Shown: positions 1 through 12,862 of the stretch, piece by piece | Layout of the letters: the number at the start of each line of letters is the position of its first letter | Numbering within the stretch: position 1 is the first letter of the stretch | From: Melieria omissa | Lineage: Eukaryota > Arthropoda > Insecta > Diptera > Ulidiidae | DNA length: 64,000 nucleotides | Assembly (NCBI GenBank): GCA_963971225.1 | Contig: OZ020267.1 | Location: forward strand, 28,590,298 to 28,654,297 | Reading direction: 5' to 3' | The notes under the pieces: generated by a model | Told to the model about the DNA's origin: nothing | The model's input: the letters and a program-made list of their open reading frames with translations, nothing else | The model's database searches: none | Program-made: the position numbers and the translations under genes

Positions 1-61
1 GATCTATTGAGTGCGAATTGAATGAGATTATAAGTATTGAAATATTTCTTAGAAACCCTAC

Positions 62-1885
62 TGACTTGCGATTGTGTATGATTTGATAAATGCTCGGATT
101 GGTGAATGTGGGGTCGTCCATTTCGTTATGGCCCCAACGTCGGAAGCAGTTCAAGTCAATGAAGACATCTTTGCGGAACTGACGCTGGTACTGGAAGGCC
201 AATTTTGTGATTAGAGCAACTGCCTCGGGATCATCGCCGTTGACATGGAAAACGGGCGCCTGTATGGTTTTGGCCAAATCGGATGCATACTCCGTGGAGC
301 GTCCGCGATCACCTGGTGTGGTGAAGCCAACCTGATTGTTGACAATTAGGTGTACAGTGCCGCCAACTTCAAAGTGCGGCACATAGGCCATGTTGAGGCA
401 TTCTTGATTGATGCCTTGTCCGGCAAAGGCGGCATCGCCGTGCACAATGACGCTGAGTACGTTACTGGCAAAGCGTTTGCCATCTTGGTCGCTGAAGGCG
501 CCATCGCCGGAGGATTGTTGCTTGGAGCGCGCCTTGCCCATGGCCACTGGATTGGCGGCCTGGTGACATAAAGAACCATCAGTAATGATTTACGTGCAAG
601 TAATCTTCAAACTAACCTCCAAATGCGATGGATTTCGCACCATTGTAAAATGTATTTTCCTGCCATCGATATTCAAGTCCTCGGAAGTATCTGTAAAAGA
701 CGAAAGAAAGATGTATAAACTTAACAAACACTCTATCGGGTTAATACAATTAACTTTTATCTAATTAAATCCACTTCAGTTGGGCGAAACTTTGAAAGCA
801 TCTTCACATTTTCCGCTTATATAAATAACTGTTTATTACTTACGGAAATGAGTTATTACGTCGGACATGGCGGCCACCTCATCCGGAAAATCCGATTCGC
901 CGAGTGCCTTGCGAAAAACTTTTGCCGCTCTTGTGTTCAGCATAATTGTTTGGAGTGCGGTGCGTCCACGATGCGGCATTGCCACCACAATGTGCTCAAT
1001 TTCCTCTGCAAGTTTTCAAGCGGACAACTGATTAAACTTAACAAAAACTTTGGCTGCTACGTCACCGCAAATCTGCGACGCAAAGCGCGGTTAAACGGCA
1101 CACAAACTTTGGCGTTGCCACAGTTTGTTGTTGTTGTTATTATTGTTGTTATTACCTTGCACAGCGTCGCGCAGCAGTTGCCAGTAGAAGGCGAGCAGAC
1201 TCTCGGCACCCTCGCCGCCATAACGTTTGACAGTGGGAAATTTCTTGGCCATGAAATTTTCCCACGCCTGCGACTTGATTAGCAATTCGGCTATTTGCCT
1301 GCGGGCCTCGTTGCTCAGCGGCGCCTTCGAGTGCTGTGACTGCTGCGAGGCGGCGAATTGCTCAAAGTGCAGCGCCAGCCATTCGCATTCTTCGAGGTTC
1401 TGCAATTATCGTTAAAAACAACAACAAAATTAGCGGTTAGCCGGAAGCTGCGCCAACTAGCAATCCACCTCAATGTAGGAGAATTCGGCGCTGGCTGTGG
1501 AGCTGCAGTAGATTTGCTGCAACAACGTTTCCAATGCGCCCACGGTGGTCGCTGGCGCCTCTTGCGGCAGATTGAGTAGGCCGCGTGGTTGCACCGGCGC
1601 GCTCGGCGTCAGTCCGTAGTACTGTGGATTCAATTCAGCAACGGCGCTGCAGAGAACAACAATGTGGAACGCTTAAATGATGCGTTCAGGGTTTGGCTTT
1701 GTTTTTAAATGCCATTGTCTACCTGGGGCTCGGACTGCTCTTGATGCTGATGGGATTGACAGCTGCCAATTTGTGGCCGTGTTTGCGGTAGGCCTCCACC
1801 CAGCGGTAGACGTTGCTCTGAGCGTTTCTTGCCTGCAGCACTTCCTCGGCGACTGCTCGAGCCCACGTTTTCAGTTGGGCATGAA
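62..1885 (-). CDS. Dhtkd1: DHTKD1-type 2-oxoadipate/2-oxoglutarate dehydrogenase E1 component, 5' part of gene (six exons visible)
   Basis: Thiamine-diphosphate-dependent E1 subunit of a mitochondrial 2-oxoacid dehydrogenase complex; in animals DHTKD1 acts on 2-oxoadipate in lysine and tryptophan breakdown. Exons read on the minus strand, in gene order: about 1885-1723, 1646-1469, 1399-1156, 1005-844, 690-617 and 559-62, with introns 1722-1647, 1468-1400, 1155-1006, 843-691 and 616-560. All junctions are GT-AG and all phases agree. The translation contains [50 protein letters not shown] and [15 protein letters not shown], the usual E1 TPP-fold blocks in family order, then [12 protein letters not shown] donor at 61 (TCA then GTAGGG) leads to exons off the left edge. 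The first visible exon is open up to about 1919 with no in-frame ATG, so the start and transit peptide lie on an unidentified upstream exon and the high end is approximate. DHTKD1 fits better than OGDH because the HRGR and NPSHLEA blocks resemble DHTKD1; that assignment is from family knowledge. Confidence 0.9.
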
Positions 1886-3635
1886 AGTAAAGTGAAAGGC
1901 GATGCAGCCTTTTGTTAGTTTAGGATTTGTTATTGTTGCCAATTTGAGTGGAATAAGCTGTAAAGGCGGCTAATGTTGTGGGAGTATGACGGGTCAGTTG
2001 GTAAGGTTTCAACTTCAAACTTTGAAGCCCCAAAAATTGATATGTTTTCAAATAAACGCTTGAGGAATTATACATAAAATGTTTATTGTTTAATGGATTG
2101 TGATGAGTTTTTTAGATAATAAAGTTGTACTTTAAATGAATTTCAATAGAATATACAAAAAACAAATTTATGCAGCAATAAAGTTTTTAAAGCTCCAATA
2201 ACATTTTCACAAGAAAGAATAAAAGGGACCATTAGGTCCTACGACGTTGATACAAATGGAAGTCTTTACCACACACATTCATACAGCAAATGACCCAAAT
2301 ATTTCAAGTGATGCTGGAAAAGGACCGAAAAATGTTTAAGGATTTGATGCTTCCTGTCCACATACTTACTGTTTAATTTATGAAAATGTTGGCTTTTAAT
2401 ACACCAAACACATATATATTTATAGTATGTACATACAAATTTAACACAAACACACAATGCTGTACAGTGTACACGTGAGTTCAATTCATTTTTCATGCAG
2501 CAAAAGTACTCAGCATCCTCGCAGCCAGCAAGGCTGCCGTCACAGGAATGATGAATCGCTGCTGAAATCTACAAGCCATGTTTGAGAGAAAAAGAAAAAC
2601 AAGCACATCACACACATATATATTGACATATTAATGTGTAAAGTGCATGTGATGTGAATGAATGCCGGTGAGGGCTTATGTGTTCATATTCCAACGTCGA
2701 ACAACAACATTGGCCGTCAGCAAGTGAGTAAAATGAGTGAACACTGGCCAAAGGACTCGAATTGATTAACCCGAGAATGAACAACAATGGCTTCATGATT
2801 GTGCTGTGAAGTGAATTAACGCAAACGACGTTCTGTAGGCAGTTCAGCTGAAGTGTGTGTATTCACGTACTAACAACAATCAGAGAGATACACAAACACA
2901 AACACTTGCACAGCAATGTGTCTTGAAAAAGCTAATCTGTTTATGTGTGTTTTTGTTTACCTTTGTGCGGACGTGTGCTGTGAGTGTGCTTGGGCACGAA
3001 CAATGGCCAATGGCAGTCAACAAGTAACCGACAATATTATTGCAGTGCTGGTTTTTGTTGCGCGCTTCTAGGCGCTGTAACGGTCAGTGATTGTTTGTCA
3101 GACATTCAGATGGATCTAACACGTTTCATGCTGCTGTCGGCCTACTCATGAAACAATGAATGCATCATGGGTATACGGACTAAAAATCCTACTTTCTGTT
3201 GGCGGCAATGTGCTTTGCAACTGCTGCCTGCCTGGGCATTCTTGTGAATTTTTCTGCTATTTTGACTATTTGTTTTGTATGTTAGGTTATGTTATCTGCA
3301 CAACATTTCCATCTAAAAATAGCAGAACAAATCCGCTTACAGGCGCATCAACGCATATTTTGTTATGTCCAAATGCGTTGCACACATGTTGAGAGTTTGA
3401 AAATGCAATTTCTATGTAATCCTTTTCGTAGCGGAAATTGCTAAATGCCTGTGTGGCGTATTGCAATTAATTTAGCTGCAGAAAATGGTTGTTTTGTATC
3501 AGACAATATAAATTTTCTTCATTCTAAAGAAGGATGTGTAAATATTTTACAAAGAAATTTAATTTTCATGAACATTTTTCTATTGAATTTTGAGTAGTTA
3601 GAAAATTTATGGTTTTAAGATTGCATAATATTTAA
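1886..3635. other. spacer upstream of the DHTKD1 gene
   Basis: AT-rich DNA with no convincing open frame. It should contain the missing first DHTKD1 exon and promoter, but I could not place them. Short ORFs on both strands have no coding signature. Confidence 0.4.
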
Positions 3636-3702
3636 GTAAATAAAATAAAATGAAATAAAATAAAATAAAATAAAATAAAATAAAATAAATAAATAAAATA
3701 AA
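3636..3702. repeat. (TAAAA)n microsatellite
   Basis: About 13 units of the pentanucleotide TAAAA with minor interruptions (TGAAA, TAAAT). Two other arrays of the same unit occur in mesh introns. Confidence 0.95.
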
Positions 3703-4084
3703 CGTTCGAAATAACGAATAAACTTGTAATGTGCTGCAGACAACAAAATAATTTTCAGATATAGAACTTTCAGTTTGACTACAATATCCTTTTTGGAAAA
3801 ATGTAATGAACATTCCGGGAAAAATCCCTTGGCACTTTTTCATCTACTGAGCTCATCTATCGAATGAGAAGGGTTTGACCTTGTCTCTTTTTTCAGTGTT
3901 GCACTGTGTAATGCGATAAAGATATTTGCACAGCCTTTCAGAAAATATATATAATTCATGACTATAACTTCTTTTGTGAGTTTTATTAGCAACACTTTAT
4001 TTTGAAACGCACTGTACTAAAGAAATCACGGATGTTTTAAAATGCAAAACCGTCAAAATTACCGCAATGGTGTTTCTAGTGTTA

Positions 4085-4195
4085 AAAATATGCTCCTGGA
4101 ATGTTCAGGCCCTCAATAGAGAAGTTACCTCTATCCAACTGGCGGAAGTCCTAATGGAATGTAAGACGGACATCACTGCCTTCCACACTGCGATT
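4085..4195 (+). mobile_element. LINE fragment: N-terminus of an AP-endonuclease domain
   Basis: An open stretch reads KICSWNVQALNRE, then IQLAEVLMECKTDITAFH, matching the start of non-LTR retrotransposon endonuclease domains (W-N-V-R-T-L, then L...DI.A.QE). It is cut off within about 110 bp and no further domain follows. Confidence 0.6.
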
Positions 4196-4964
4196 GAGGG
4201 AGTTCTACACTGATAAGTGAAGCATTCAATATGTTTTTCTTTAGACTTGAGCTATTAACCCTAACAAAACCGATTGCAAGTTAGACCTGAAGAAATTGTT
4301 TCTTAATTTCAAGCACTAAATTTATTTCCAAGATGTTTGCAATTAAACGTAACTCAGCTGGTGGCATTAAAATGTTCACAGCGCTTAGAAACAGCGAGAT
4401 AACGATAAGTGAAATCTAATCAAGTCCATTGAAGAAATTTATAACAGACTGCAAAACATTTATAAGGCGAGTTGTTGCTAAAAACCAAATGAGAATATTT
4501 TGGATCAGCTGTTGTGGAAGAAAATGCCGAGAGCAAATTTAGCACAGAAAATATAAACAAAATGCAACAAAAAAATATATATTCAATTAGTTCTCTTCAA
4601 AGTGTGACATGAAATTTGGTGTCGCCGGCAACTTGTCAACAATAGCGCACAAGAGCGAACTGCTGAGCGAGAGAGCACAAATAATATCGACGCATATATT
4701 TGACAGCAATAATAATCTTAATACGTATATGTATGCAACAAAAACAACACAGATGCAACAACACAGCAGCAATTGATAAGAAAGTAAAAAATAATAATAA
4801 ATTCAGTCGGTTTGGTCACATTCGTCTCAATTGGACGCAAAAAAAATGCCGGCAACGATGACTGTTAATTGTAGCCAATCTCACAACAAATATGCGCGCA
4901 ATGCTTGTGATTATCTACAAAAAAAGTTGCGTTTTAAAATAGTTTTTATTTTTTTGCTGCGCAG

Positions 4965-5011
4965 AGATAAGTTAGCTGTGCGGCTTATCATGGAGGCCAA
5001 GATTTTATCTG
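4965..5011. promoter_or_regulatory. cluster of three GATA-factor motifs
   Basis: AGATAAG (4965-4971), CTTATCA (4984-4990) and TTATCTG (5005-5011) lie within 47 bp; further sites are at 5386 (TTATCTG) and 5531 (TGATAAG). Mesh is an endodermal gene in flies and GATA factors drive gut genes, so this could be a gut enhancer or promoter element upstream of mesh. The function is inferred. Confidence 0.35.
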
Positions 5012-5385
5012 CAACAATTATTGGCAAGAAATTGTGTACCGGTTTCACATAGCGCCTCTTGCCTGTACTAAGCTCTCAAAAAGTTATATAATTCGGCGAA
5101 AAATTCATTCATATTTTTACACTTTCGCTTTCGAGCGTGTCACACTAACTATTTACCTCGATAGACCCGCTTTGGCAAAGGTCGATAGCCGTACACGCCC
5201 TGCTCGCTGTGATAGCTGCGCTGCGCTTGGCGCATCCAGCTGTGTCGTGCGTTGCCGATGTGACGTAGCATTGTTGTTCAATGTGTTTTTGTTGTTTTTA
5301 TGTTTTCGTTCGGTGGAAATTGATTCAATGGCGCTCTGTTTGCACAATTGTTTTTTTGTTTCTTTATAAATTAAACACAATGCAG

Positions 5386-5600
5386 TTATCTGGGAATTTG
5401 CACTCGAGTGGGCGGTCAGCGGCGTTCTCGCTTCGTTAGCGTCCGCGAGTACAGGCTTCGAAATACTGGACTGGCAAAGCTATCAGCGGCACAATTTGCC
5501 GCTTGGTTTTAATAGAACGCGGCGTGGCGTTGATAAGATTTCTTGTGCTCCAAAATATGCTAAAGAGTGTGTTTGATCAAAAGAGCGAGGCGATTGAAGA
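5386..5600 (+). promoter_or_regulatory. possible promoter/first noncoding exon of mesh
   Basis: A GC-richer island in AT-rich spacer that ends at a consensus-like donor (AAGA then GTAAGA at 5601), preceded by GATA motifs. A possible partner acceptor is the tttctag at 13322-13328, 100 bp before the mesh ATG. The assignment rests only on composition and splice-like ends. Confidence 0.25.
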
Positions 5601-5823
5601 GTAAGACTGACGAAGAAAATACTTTGGATCGTAGATATTTGAAATGCTCTTTAATTTTTCCTAAGGTTTATAACAGTGTGTTGCTATTGGAAGTTTTAAT
5701 AAAAACTATGTGTCATAAAAAATATGTTTTAAAATTGTTTAATTAAGAATTTAGTTTGTAGTTTATGAATTAATTTCATCAATTGACTAATTGATTAGTT
5801 CAATTTGTTTGTTTCTTACTGAA

Positions 5824-6330
5824 CCCTTTCGACCCTAAAATTGCCTGAGAGAACCTCACCTATTTTTCATCTTATAGCAAAAACTACGATTAATTTATGG
5901 GCTTAATTTAAGTTGGTATCAACAAATTAATATTTTTAAATGTGAATTCAAAGCACATTACAAAAATGTTTCTGTTATCCCCAAAATAATTTCCAATAAT
6001 TTGCAGCGATATCAGGGAAAGTTTGTGTTCTAATTGAAGTCTACGAATTGGGCGCGTTTGATCAAAACTCTGTTTCTTTAATAATGGTTAAATAATATCG
6101 AAAAGTGATAATTTTGTATTTTTTCATAAATATTAAATAAGTTTCCTGTAAATAAAAAAGATTGATATAAAATTTATTCAATCTAAAATTGTTGAAAAGT
6201 AATCTAGCTATAGAACTCTAACAAAGAGGAATGTTGACTTCAAACGTCGTGTGCACACTTCTTAGGCATTTGTTTATGATTTAAATACTAAAAAGTAATA
6301 AGACAAGGGTAAAATTCGGGGCCGAAAGGG
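5824..6330 (-). mobile_element. piggyBac-like MITE, copy A (inverted orientation)
   Basis: Ends CCCTTTCGACCC and GGCCGAAAGGG; TTAA follows on the right (6331-6334) and a degenerate TGAA precedes on the left. The interior matches copies B-D on the opposite strand (for example aactacgattaatttatggg against cccataaatcaatcgtagctt). There is no open frame; it is non-autonomous. Confidence 0.75.
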
Positions 6331-6334
6331 TTAA

Positions 6335-7310
6335 GAACATCCTGACAAGGTTCATTGTTCTGAAGTCAAAAGTTGGGCAATTCTAAAATCTTTTATTATG
6401 CGTAGCGAACCATTTGAAGTGCAACAATAGTTCTGCTGAAAAACCCAAAACAAATCACTCGAGGCACAAAGAAAGTTATCCTGGAATATCCATGTCCAAC
6501 TCCAGAAAAAGGTAGATTTTTAAAGCTGATTTTCAGAAAAACCCAGTCAGACGAAAAAAAATTCAATAAACCTTTTTAACGAACGGCGACATGCTTCCGA
6601 AAAATATGATCTTCCAAAATCTTAAACAATTAGTTCACTAAGAACTTAGGAAGGCACTTTCAGCGGCTGGAGCTACCTTTCAATGAGCACTGCCGCAGCT
6701 ACGCTCTGTGAATGAAGAAGAGGACTATCTGGTCACTGTCCAGCTTTGGCCTGGGAAGGCTCTATAATCTTAGGAACCCTTTTCTGATTGACCTCAACCA
6801 TCAACATAAACTGCATGGCCCGTTTTATGAGAGAGTCTCAATAGATTCCCTCTCCTACCTGCAGTCCTTACCTACTCTTGTGCTGTAGAGTCAATATTAG
6901 CTTTTGTGAGCATCATAAGCTGCCACTCTAATCTAATATAAGATCTAAAGAAACTTATTGAACTTCGTGCTGATTTTTTACTGTTAAATTCTGTGAGATG
7001 TTTTGGGTTTCTTGGAGGAAAAACAGCCTTGATGACTTACTTGCAAATTATTAAATTACTTTTGACTTGTTCTATAGTCTGTCAAATATTGTATCAGCAG
7101 ACTAAAAACAAATAAATATAATTGAAATAGATGCTCACTTAATTGAAAATGTTTTGAAATGAATAGAGTATGGATTTCAAATTAATGAAGTAAATACACA
7201 ATTCTAATAAATAACCAGCAGAAACAGCCTAACCCAACCTAAACTGAGCTGAAGAAACTCGTTGAACTTTTTGCTGGGGTTTTTCTTTGAAGTTCTGTAA
7301 GTTGTGTTAA
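6335..7310. other. spacer without recognisable gene
   Basis: No supported gene. Some phrases resemble old LINE tails but no continuous reading frame remains. Confidence 0.4.
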
Positions 7311-7829
7311 CCCTTTCGCTATTTTGTTGCCATATGGCAACATGCTACTTTGTTAACGTCTGAACCCTCTGTGGTTCCAGAAATAAATTTTTTATTGATC
7401 CTTAGTTAGTTAGTTAATAGTTTGAAGTCTTAGGTAAAATACGAAATTAATAAACTGAATATTAAAGTTTAAAGAAGATAAGTATACACGTTTTTGTAAT
7501 GGTATATATTGACATAGTAAAGGAAGAAGAAGCAGAAAACTTGGATAACTTTTTAATTTTTCTTTCTATTTAGATACTTTTCTTTTAATTTTGCCTGAAG
7601 TACATGAAGAAATATTCAAATTTTCATTATACGAAAAAGTTTTATGTTTAAGTAATTTTTGCAGCCATAACGATGTGGTTGCTCTCATAGAAAAATACTC
7701 TAAAATACAGGGTCCGAGTATAAAAACTAAAAAAATTCTTTTGGAATGTTGCTAAGATAAGCACATAGAAGCCTAAAACGTAAAATTTAAAATTTTAACT
7801 TTCCCCAGTAAAAATCTGTAGCGAAAGGG
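7311..7829. mobile_element. TTAA-flanked MITE with CCCTTTCGCTA ends
   Basis: An 11-bp perfect terminal inverted repeat (CCCTTTCGCTA at the left, TAGCGAAAGGG at the right), with TTAA immediately left (7307-7310); the right flank CGGA is degenerate. The interior is unlike copies A-D, so it is a different family with the same kind of ends. Confidence 0.6.
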
Positions 7830-9255
7830 CGGAAGATAAGGACGGAATTGTATTAGTGATCAGTTTTTAATTCTGCATAAAAAATTACTTATTGTAGAAA
7901 TTTGCAGAGGAGAGCTTAGTTTTTTTTACTGTCTACGAGTATGCAAATGACTATAATATCATTATAAGTCTGAATAGGATCAATCAGTTACATAGTGGGT
8001 TAAGTTGATAAAATCTGAACTATTAAGAAAAAATTACAGCTTTCCTTTTCATAATTCTTCAAATCTCAAAAACCGTAACTAGCTTTTAAAACTAATAAAG
8101 AACAAATTTCATAAATTGTTTACCAATTAAATTTGCTTGCTTCGTGAAGCACAATGCAGTGGCACCGCACTTTTGAACTTCAAACGACTGGCACTGAATG
8201 CAATTAACCATGAAATGCCAAAGTTGCCACTTGGCGTTATGGTGTCGTTGGCGTTGATTGCATACTTTTCGGCTTCGTTAAGCTTTTATTGACGTTTACT
8301 TCGCATATTGCTGCACACTGACGCTTATTGTTATTGTTGTAGTGGTTGTTATTGTTGTGTAGTTGCTGTATCGCAGTAGTGATGTTTTAATTATTATACT
8401 GCACTGTACAGTACTTGCGGCCACAACCGTTTTGAGTGTCACACACACACTGCGCTAATGGAAAATCTCGGCATCATTTTTCCAAGCGGTTGTTAAAAAT
8501 GCCATAAATCATTTGCTGCCACAATGTTTGCGCACACATGAATAACAAATGCAGTTTTTATTAAATTTTGCACAATTTATTGCTGACAAGCGGGTTTTTT
8601 CATAGGGAAATTTCCTATTAAAAATTTTAAATAAATCAATTTTTGCAGTGCTGTGAAATTGTTGGCTAGAAAATTGTTATATTGAGTTTCATTTAAAGCT
8701 TTGATGAAGAGCGACTTTCCGCAATTACGAATATGCTGTGCCGTGGTTAATGTTGTGCAAATTGCTGGTTGCATATGAGTTACAATAAAAAGAGTTCTCC
8801 CAGTGAAAAATTCACATACGGTTTGGTTTGTGGGCAGGCTTGATAAACCACTGATCTCTCTCTTTAGAACTGATGTGACTTAAAAGTAACCGGAGCGTTT
8901 TGAGTTTCAGTTCATAGTACAGAATGCAGCTATGGCGACTTAAATCAGCATATCAGCGGATTTTTCTTCATGTGCTCGGTTCATAAGGAGTTTTTTGTAG
9001 TAGGGAACACAGCCGTTAAAGAGTAAAGTTAAATAAAAAAAATGTTTTGGGTGTTCATTATGATTTAGTGCAAGATTTTTTGATTCCGATGCTCCGGAGC
9101 CTTTAATTTTATGCGGTTGGGTAAAAAAGTGCATGGGCCAAAAAATTTTGGGGCCAGAGTCGGGCTTAACGGCGTCGCATCGAGGTCAAAGTTCTCAAAA
9201 AAGCTGGGAAATTCGACAAATTGCTCCACAGCTGGTCAGAAGTTGCTCTTAGAGG
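7830..9255. other. AT-rich spacer
   Basis: No supported gene. Includes (TTG)n-type runs near 8330-8360. Confidence 0.4.
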
Positions 9256-9259
9256 GTTA

Positions 9260-9575
9260 AAATCTATGACTGACCCCATTATCATTATTTTCTCTACTGA
9301 ACATTTCTTTCAAACATATTTATACCCCATCGCCAACCCTTAATGGGGCTTCCATACAAAATGGTCGTTTTTACAAAATAGGCTCCCACTGCTCCCAGGT
9401 TGCCCCAAGACGTGTCAAATGTATGACTGACACCCATTTATTTTCCCTTCCGAATGTTTCTTCCAATCATACCTACTCGCTATCTCCAAGTCTTAAGGGG
9501 GCTGCCATACAAAATTGACCATTTTCTACGCCATTGGCTCCCCACTTGTAAATGTAGTAGTTAAGTAAACCAGAA
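9260..9575. repeat. diverged tandem dimer, about 158-bp period
   Basis: The units begin aatctatgactgaccc (9260) and aatgtatgactgacac (9418) and share ggcttccatacaaaatg / ggctgccatacaaaatt and taggctcccac / ttggctcccca. It is followed by a segment with a short inverted pair (agtagttaa at about 9556, gtttaactactt at about 9710). Confidence 0.6.
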
Positions 9576-9729
9576 AACATCGTATCTCGGAAACTACTGA
9601 ACCGATTTAAATGATTTATTCAACGATTGCCAACATTCTTGAGTACAAAAAATACAAAATTAATTAAGGTTTAAAATATCACTACCAGAGGGCGTCTCTC
9701 ATACCATTGTTTAACTACTTCTTTCTTTC

Positions 9730-11455
9730 TGATACTACATAGTATCATTTGTGATTTTAATCACATGTGGTTAATAATTTTAATTAAGTAATTAATTAAG
9801 AAATTAAAAAAAATTTAGGTTTGGCACTCTGGGGATTTGCTTCGGGCGTTATATATTCCAAAGATAATTTTTAAAGTAGGGCTACGTCTTAACAGTGGCG
9901 ACTTGACAGCATTTACCTCTAAAATGATGCAAACCAAAGATCAGAACTTGAAAAGATTTTGTCATAAAGAAAATTAACAGAAATATTAGACACCCTTAAA
10001 ACCATAAAACACGAAGAACCAAGGAATTCCCACTAAAAAACACAGCACTCAGACGCGCCTATTCATGTTTATTGCACTGCACTTTTCCGTTGTTCTTTGG
10101 ATCCTTTGTTACTTTGGTTTTCCCTTGTGGCCTTCGAAGATTATGAGGTCATTAGGAACAATGAAACTTACTAAAGTGGTGGTGACTTAATCTGACTTTA
10201 TTGCATACAAGTTTTGGCACATTTTTCAATAAAGTTGAGCAACTTTATTACGCTATCGTTTCAAATGTTGGGCTGTAGCAGGTAGAAGATGCCAGTCTGA
10301 CCTTCATAAACATATGGTTGAAGTTTACCTAAGTTTTTTTGTATCATTTTGTGGTTTCTAAGGTACAATTCTCAAGGATTTTAGGATTTTTTTATACACT
10401 ACAGGTAAAGAGTTTAGTGTTTGGTGTCGCCATGGATTCTCCAGTTCTTGTTAGTCAGTTCATATGGGTTTGGTTTTAGTAGCGACCGCAACCGTTTAAG
10501 GTTAATTGCAATAAAAAAGTTGTTTGGTGTCCATCTATCAGTTGAGATCTGTCTGAAGATCAACAGTTTGCAAACATGTTCAGGTTGTAAAGTTAATAAA
10601 AAAAATCATTTTTGTTTCGTTTCTTTTGTATCCCAGAAACAGATTTGGTAGGCAATGTCCTGATGGTCAGTTGTTTGTTTTTTACTCGTAGGAGTAATTA
10701 ATTATGAGTCATGTTTTCCTTTTAAGTCATAGACATAACAGGTAAAGGGTTAAATGACTCTTGATACTAATGAACTAGCACAATGCCCGTTAAAGGATTC
10801 AATTGAATTGCGCATTTTTTATGAATGCGGGGAAAAGTATATAAAATTAGTATAAGTGTCTAATTCTAGGAATTTCTGTCAACAAAATACCAGATTTCAT
10901 TGTATTTCCAATCTTCAAACTTCGGCTTAACACCAAGACCATATTTAATTTTCTATTTTTTCTTGAGTATTTCTAGTAAATATTGCTCTATTGACTTTAA
11001 TTTTTTTATGGAGTTATACAATTAGGATTCAATAATTATAATTAGCCAAATCCTATGTGTACTTTTCGAGATATCAGCGGATATAATATGCAGTCTTTGT
11101 AGGTATGGAAAACTTGCGGTCTTTCTAGTGTTAAGACACAAGCTCTCAGTACAATGGACGTCAGTCTGACTGCTACGTTTACTAGACTATTTCGACAAAG
11201 TAAAAACGTTGCAAGCTTAATAAAATTTCAACAAAGAAACAATGCAATTTTCCAAAATTTGTTGGAAAATGTGAGATTATAATTTTTTAATAACTTGACT
11301 GTAAATAAAATCAACCTTCGGGTAAAACTTTCTTTAGATACCTTTACAATTGCACAATAAAGCAGTAAAAGTGTTGTAAGCTATTCTTGGAAACCATCTC
11401 TGAGTGAAGTATAAACATTTCGAAGCTAACCATAGAGAAATCTTGCCTGAATAAT
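9730..11455. other. AT-rich spacer
   Basis: No supported gene. It contains an acaggtaaag(a/g)gttta phrase twice (about 10400 and 10739) of unknown meaning. Confidence 0.35.
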
Positions 11456-11459
11456 TTAA

Positions 11460-11962
11460 CCCTTTCGACTCCGAATTTAACTCTGTGTTTCGATATTACT
11501 TTACTTATTACATAAGAAGTGTGCACACGACATTTGAAGTCGCCACGCCTCTTTGTTAGAGTTCAAGCACTGGTTTAATTTTGGAAAATTTTAGCTTAAA
11601 ACGGGTTAAGTAAATTTTGTATCAATATTTTTACTTACAGAAAAATTATTTAATATCTATAGAAAAATACAAAATTATCAAATTTTGATTTTATTTAACC
11701 ATTCTTAAAGAAACAGGGTTTTGATCAAACGCGGCCAATTCGTAGACTTCAATTAGAACACAAACTTTTTCTGATATCGCTGGAAATGACTGGAAATTAT
11801 TTCGGGCATAAAAGTAATATGTTTGTAATTTGCTTTGAATTCACTTCTAAAAATATTAATTAGAATATAATACTTAAATTGAACTCATAAATCAATCGTA
11901 GCTTTTGCTATAAGATGACAAAGAGGCGAAGTTGCTCTCAGGCAACTTTGGGGTCGAAAGGG
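11460..11962 (+). mobile_element. piggyBac-like MITE, copy B
   Basis: Begins CCCTTTCGACTCC right after TTAA (11456-11459) and ends GGGGTCGAAAGGG followed by TTAT. About 503 bp. The interior contains gtcgccacgcctctttgtta and aaacgcggccaattcgtaga, which recur in the other copies. There is no reading frame. Confidence 0.85.
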
Positions 11963-11979
11963 TTATGTATTATTTACTG

Positions 11980-12220
11980 CTAAGTCTATGGAATAAAATA
12001 CACATTGATACTTTTTATAAATTCAATAAGCTTAAGGAGGATAGCCACTGTGACGGGTCAAAAAATTAGTGAGTTTAAACATTTTTTTTGACCGAGTAAA
12101 TATAGGAATTTTTGGATCGGGTTTTTTTTATTTTATTAAGCACACATCTGATAATATTTCCAAAATCTATGGATTGAAATCCATATTGATACTTTCTATT
12201 AATTCGATAAGCTTAAAGCT
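11980..12220. repeat. short direct duplication, about 185-bp spacing
   Basis: The phrase around attgatactttttataaatt (about 12003-12033) recurs as attgatactttctattaatt (about 12186-12215), followed by tcgataagctta in both. The rest is AT-rich spacer. Confidence 0.5.
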
Positions 12221-12702
12221 AGAGTCCTTAAAAGTATTTTTAACATTCATCCCTAAAATTGTAAAGTATGTCTTTTTTATTTTCGAAACTTTTCTTTTAC
12301 CAAATGCGAAATTACTTAAAATGCGAATTATCCTATTAATGCTTAGGAAACTTCAAGTCTATCATTGCTATTGTTTTGTACACAACAATTCGCAGAACGC
12401 TTTCAAGCGTAAAGACTGATAGTGCAGCATTACGAAAGCACGCGAAATACGATGCGAGTGAAGGTAAAAAATCAATAAAATTTCTAAGAACAACAAATTG
12501 GTCATCATGGGGCGTAATCGTCGTTTCCGCTACAAGCTGAACCTGAAAACTGGAATTAATGATACGTTGTGATAAGTTGGACGCATTTTATGGCAAAGAT
12601 AAAATGAATCATAGAAAAAGTGTAAAGCAAAATGCCATGAAGGTTTAAACAACAACAAAATACACCAAAAGGCCAGAGAGATAACAGAAGTTTGGACACA
12701 TT

Positions 12703-12780
12703 TCGTCGCCTGAGAAAACAAATGTCGTATGTCTTACTAGGCTCAATGGAACATACGACATTTGTTTTCTCAGGCGACGA
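12703..12780. repeat. perfect 30-bp inverted repeat with 18-nt loop
   Basis: The arm 12703-12732 (starting TCGTCGCCTGAG) is exactly complementary to 12751-12780 (ending CTCAGGCGACGA). A transcript would fold into a long uninterrupted hairpin. Its flanks do not extend the symmetry. Confidence 0.95.
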
Positions 12781-12862
12781 TTTGTTCATTGTTTTTTCTG
12801 GGCATATTTGAAAAATTCTTGGACAGCCAGGAACAACAGTTACATGGGTCTTTAAAACATGC

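Noticed and set aside
350..579. Open frames on both strands inside the DHTKD1 exon
   Set aside because: They are other frames of the coding exon; the real frame gives the conserved DHTKD1 motifs and correct splice phases.
1091..1155. Poly-Asn extension of the DHTKD1 exon
   Set aside because: It lies after a GT donor; the Asn run is an intronic GTT microsatellite read through.
10739..10756. AAAGGGTTAA as the right end of a TTAA element
   Set aside because: No left partner with TTAACCCTTT in the preceding 2 kb.
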